Part shown: positions 9,514 through 11,211 of the stretch, one piece after another
Layout: every line of letters starts with the position of its first letter
How positions within the stretch are numbered: the stretch's first letter is position 1
NCBI GenBank assembly: GCA_030533315.1
Contig: JAUNJL010000077.1
Location: 1-11,211, forward strand
Direction: 5' to 3'
DNA length: 11,211 nucleotides
From: Eubacteriales bacterium
Lineage (GTDB): Bacteria; Bacillota_A; Clostridia; Lachnospirales; Lachnospiraceae
Made by a program: the position numbers and the translations under genes
Notes under the pieces: generated by a model
Databases searched by the model: none
Seen by the model: only the letters and a program-made list of their open reading frames with translations
What the model was told of the DNA's origin: nothing

Positions 9514-10698
9514 ATGAAAGAATTAGAATTGAAATATGGCTGCAATCCAAATCAAAAGCCATCCAAAATCTACATGGAGGATGGATCCCCGCTTCCGATC
9601 AAGGTATTGTCCGGAAAACCGGGCTACATCAATTTCCTGGACGCTTTTAACGGCTGGCAGCTGGTAAAAGACCTGAAAAAAGCCACAAAGCTTCCGGCGG
9701 CAGCTTCTTTCAAGCACGTTTCACCGGCGGGGGCAGCCATTGGCCTTCCCCTCACGGAAACCCTGGCAAAGATCTATTGGGTGGACGACATGGACTGGAA
9801 GGGCTTCTCTCCCTTGGCATGTGCGTATGCGAGGGCCAGGGGAGCGGATCGTATGTCCTCCTTTGGAGATTTCATTTCACTGTCGGATGTGTGTGACGAA
9901 GATACGGCGCTTCTTATCAAGAGAGAGGTTTCGGACGGGGTGATCGCTCCTGGCTACACGGAGGAGGCCCTGAAGATCCTGAAGGAAAAGAAAAAAGGAA
10001 ATTACAACATTATCGAGATCGATCCCGATTACACACCGGCAGCCCTGGAATGCAAGCAGGTGTATGGGGTAACCTTTCAGCAGGGAAGGCAGGAGCTTCT
10101 CATCGACGATGAACGGATCTCCAATCTTGTGACAAAAAACAAGGATCTTTCCCCCGAAGCAAAGAGGGACATGAAGATATCCCTTATTGTCCTGAAATAT
10201 ACGCAGTCCAATTCTGTCTGCTATGTAAAGGACGGGCAGGCCATTGGAGTGGGAGCTGGTCAGCAGTCCCGGGTACACTGCACCCGCCTGGCCGGGCAAA
10301 AGGCGGACAATTGGTTCCTTCGTCAGAGCCCGAAGGTGTTGGAGCTTCCCTTCAAGGAGGGAATATCCAGGGCGGAAAGGGACAATGCCATTGACGTCTA
10401 TATAGGAGAGGAGTATCTGGATGTGACGGGGGATGGAAACTGGCAGAGGATATTTTCCCGCCAGCCGGAAATCTTTACAAGAGAAGAGAAACGTGCCTGG
10501 TTGGATCAGATGACAGACGTCACGTTGGGTTCGGATGCATTCTTTCCCTTCAGCGACAATATTCAGCGGGCTTTCAAAAGCGGTGTAAAATACATTGCAC
10601 AGCCAGGTGGATCGGTGCGGGACGAGGACGTGATCGCCACATGTGACAAATATCAGATGATCATGGCCTTTACAGGCATCCGGCTGTTCCATCACTGA
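9514..10698 (+). CDS. purH: AICAR formyltransferase, stand-alone (PurH C-terminal domain type)
   Basis: This 394-residue protein should transfer a formyl group from 10-formyl-tetrahydrofolate to AICAR (ZMP), giving FAICAR. Its length equals the formyltransferase half of bifunctional PurH; the N-terminal MGS-like cyclohydrolase half is absent and is replaced by the preceding PurO-type gene. Motifs include LKYGCNPNQKPSKIY (6-20), the catalytic Lys67-His68 in SFKHVSPAGAA, KYTQSNSVCYVKDGQAIGVG in the middle, GAGQQSRVHCTRLAG, and near the end SDAFFPFSDNIQRAF followed by IAQPGGSVRDEDVI and the final AFTGIRLFHH. AGGAGG (9501-9506) precedes the ATG by seven bases. A small AGCCC/GGGCT stem (9465-9485) sits in the gap after purO, but no terminator separates the two genes, so they form one operon under the ZTP riboswitch. 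Confidence 0.95.
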   Translation: MKELELKYGCNPNQKPSKIYMEDGSPLPIKVLSGKPGYINFLDAFNGWQLVKDLKKATKLPAAASFKHVSPAGAAIGLPLTETLAKIYWVDDMDWKGFSPLACAYARARGADRMSSFGDFISLSDVCDEDTALLIKREVSDGVIAPGYTEEALKILKEKKKGNYNIIEIDPDYTPAALECKQVYGVTFQQGRQELLIDDERISNLVTKNKDLSPEAKRDMKISLIVLKYTQSNSVCYVKDGQAIGVGAGQQSRVHCTRLAGQKADNWFLRQSPKVLELPFKEGISRAERDNAIDVYIGEEYLDVTGDGNWQRIFSRQPEIFTREEKRAWLDQMTDVTLGSDAFFPFSDNIQRAFKSGVKYIAQPGGSVRDEDVIATCDKYQMIMAFTGIRLFHH

Positions 10699-10733
10699 TC
10701 CTCGTTTTTCATTCCGGCGAGGGCGATTTTGTG

Positions 10734-10775
10734 TCCTGATTATAAATAAATATATCCTGATTAAAAATAATTATA
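10734..10775. repeat. Tandem 21-bp direct repeat, AT-rich
   Basis: Two abutting copies at 10734-10754 and 10755-10775 both begin TCCTGATTA and agree at 19 of 21 positions. The unit equals about two helical turns, so bound proteins would lie on the same DNA face. A TATAAT at 10772-10777 overlaps the end of copy two. Function unknown: operator, iteron-like site or chance AT-rich duplication are all possible. Confidence 0.7.
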
Positions 10776-10832
10776 ATAGGAAAGGATTCCTTCTTGCCGG
10801 ATCATGGGGAACCCTATTTTCGTCAGATAAAG

Positions 10833-10868
10833 AAAAGGTGGCCAGCAGACAGCCGCCTTTTTCTTTTG
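10833..10868 (+). terminator. Rho-independent terminator after the purine operon
   Basis: AAGGTGGC (10835-10842) pairs with GCCGCCTT (10852-10859), one G-U pair, 9-base loop, then TTTCTTTT. It is 137 bp past the end of the formyltransferase gene and points toward the convergent tRNA gene. Confidence 0.8.
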
Positions 10869-10917
10869 AGAAAAGGAGGGTGGTTTTCCTGAAAAAGGTC
10901 TGGGAGCCTGGAGACAT

Positions 10918-10947
10918 CAAAGAAGATGAGAACAAAGAAGATGAGAA
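10918..10947. repeat. Perfect 15-bp tandem duplication
   Basis: CAAAGAAGATGAGAA occurs at 10918-10932 and again directly at 10933-10947. It lies between two convergent terminators, in DNA with no supported gene. It looks like a simple slippage duplication. Confidence 0.8.
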
Positions 10948-10949
10948 AC

Positions 10950-10979
10950 AAAAAAAGACTCCGAGTAAAACTCGAAGTC
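10950..10979 (-). terminator. Rho-independent terminator of tRNA-Gly
   Basis: Read on the minus strand, GACTTCGAGT pairs with ACTCGGAGTC (one G-U pair) across a TTT loop and is followed by TTTTTTT. It begins six bases after the tRNA 3' end. Confidence 0.9.
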
Positions 10980-10984
10980 CCAAG

Positions 10985-11057
10985 AGCGATAGACGGGGCT
11001 CGAACCCGCGGTCTCGACCTTGGCAAGGTCGCGCGTTACCAACTACGCCACTATCGC
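10985..11057 (-). tRNA. tRNA-Gly (anticodon GCC)
   Basis: The 73-nt gene folds as a full cloverleaf on the minus strand: acceptor GCGATAG with CTATCGC, anticodon stem CGACC/GGTCG around the loop TTGCCAA, and a T arm containing GGTTCGAGCC. The anticodon GCC reads GGC and GGU glycine codons. The discriminator base is T and CCA is not encoded, so it must be added after transcription. It is a single-gene unit with its own promoter and terminator, opposite in direction to the purine operon. Confidence 0.97.
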
Positions 11058-11098
11058 ATTTCTGCTGAAGATGAATCACTACCTCAGCGACAAGACAT

Positions 11099-11127
11099 AT
11101 GATACTACAGGATGGGTGGTTTGTCAA
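11099..11127 (-). promoter_or_regulatory. tRNA-Gly promoter
   Basis: On the minus strand a perfect TTGACA (11122-11127) and TATCAT (11099-11104) are separated by 17 bp. Transcription should begin near 11092, about 35 bases before the mature tRNA. Confidence 0.88.
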
Positions 11128-11165
11128 ATGTTTTTTTAAAAAAATTACAAAAAATTACATACAAA

Positions 11166-11194
11166 TTGCAAAACCAAGATAAGTGTGCTATGAT
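11166..11194 (+). promoter_or_regulatory. Outward promoter at the right edge for an unseen downstream gene
   Basis: TTGCAA (11166-11171) and TATGAT (11189-11194) are 17 bp apart. Transcription would start near 11201 and leave the window. It is back to back with the tRNA promoter; the two -35 boxes are 38 bp apart in AT-rich DNA. What it drives cannot be seen. Confidence 0.6.
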
Positions 11195-11211
11195 AGGTGG
11201 CGAGTAGGGAG

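Noticed and set aside
10838..11068. 76-codon + strand open frame crossing the tRNA
   Set aside because: It starts in a terminator stem and its C-terminal half (RRGSNPRSRP and following) is the familiar false protein read antisense to a tRNA.

Overview
The window looks like core chromosome of a Firmicute of class Clostridia, most likely a Lachnospiraceae-type gut anaerobe. The grounds are a CodY regulator of the clostridial form, a CIRCE-controlled groESL operon, a ZTP riboswitch, a PurO-type IMP cyclohydrolase next to a stand-alone AICAR formyltransferase, strong AGGAGG ribosome binding sites, and moderate GC in genes with AT-rich promoters. All protein genes run on the + strand. The only minus-strand gene is a tRNA near the right edge. 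The taxonomic call is inference from gene content.

Layout: (1) 1-387 is the 3' end of dprA (DNA uptake and recombination mediator), followed by topA (DNA topoisomerase I, 435-2498). (2) A 330-bp gap holds a long hairpin, the topA terminator, two CodY-box-like sites and the codY promoter. codY (2829-3614) follows with its own terminator. The order dprA-topA-codY is a shortened form of the classical Bacillus arrangement. (3) An AT-rich promoter and a CIRCE operator drive groES (3904-4188) and groEL (4371-5993), which are separated by an unusually long, GC-rich, hairpin-filled spacer; a perfect 12-bp hairpin ends the operon. (4) A small two-helix membrane protein (6202-6708, DUF6106-like) has a folded leader and is followed by a compact folded element with pseudoknot potential that ends in a terminator. 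(5) guaB (IMP dehydrogenase, 6947-8401) has its own strong promoter. (6) A ZTP riboswitch with an overlapping terminator (8534-8641) precedes purO-like IMP cyclohydrolase (8703-9437) and AICAR formyltransferase (9514-10698). (7) The right end holds a 21-bp tandem repeat, a terminator, tRNA-Gly(GCC) on the minus strand, and two back-to-back promoters.

The genes form two themes. One is global and stress control: CodY senses nutrient status (branched-chain amino acids and, in many species, GTP), while HrcA/CIRCE controls the chaperonin. The other is the IMP node of purine synthesis: the riboswitch senses the folate-stress alarmone ZTP/ZMP and opens expression of the two enzymes that convert ZMP (AICAR) to IMP, while the adjacent guaB draws IMP toward GMP. 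GTP made from this branch is a ligand of CodY in many relatives, so the neighbourhood is metabolically connected.

No CRISPR array, insertion sequence, prophage or defence locus was seen. The least explained parts are non-coding: the folded element at 6708-6836, the hairpin leader at 6098-6139, the groES-groEL spacer, and the tandem repeat at 10734-10775.
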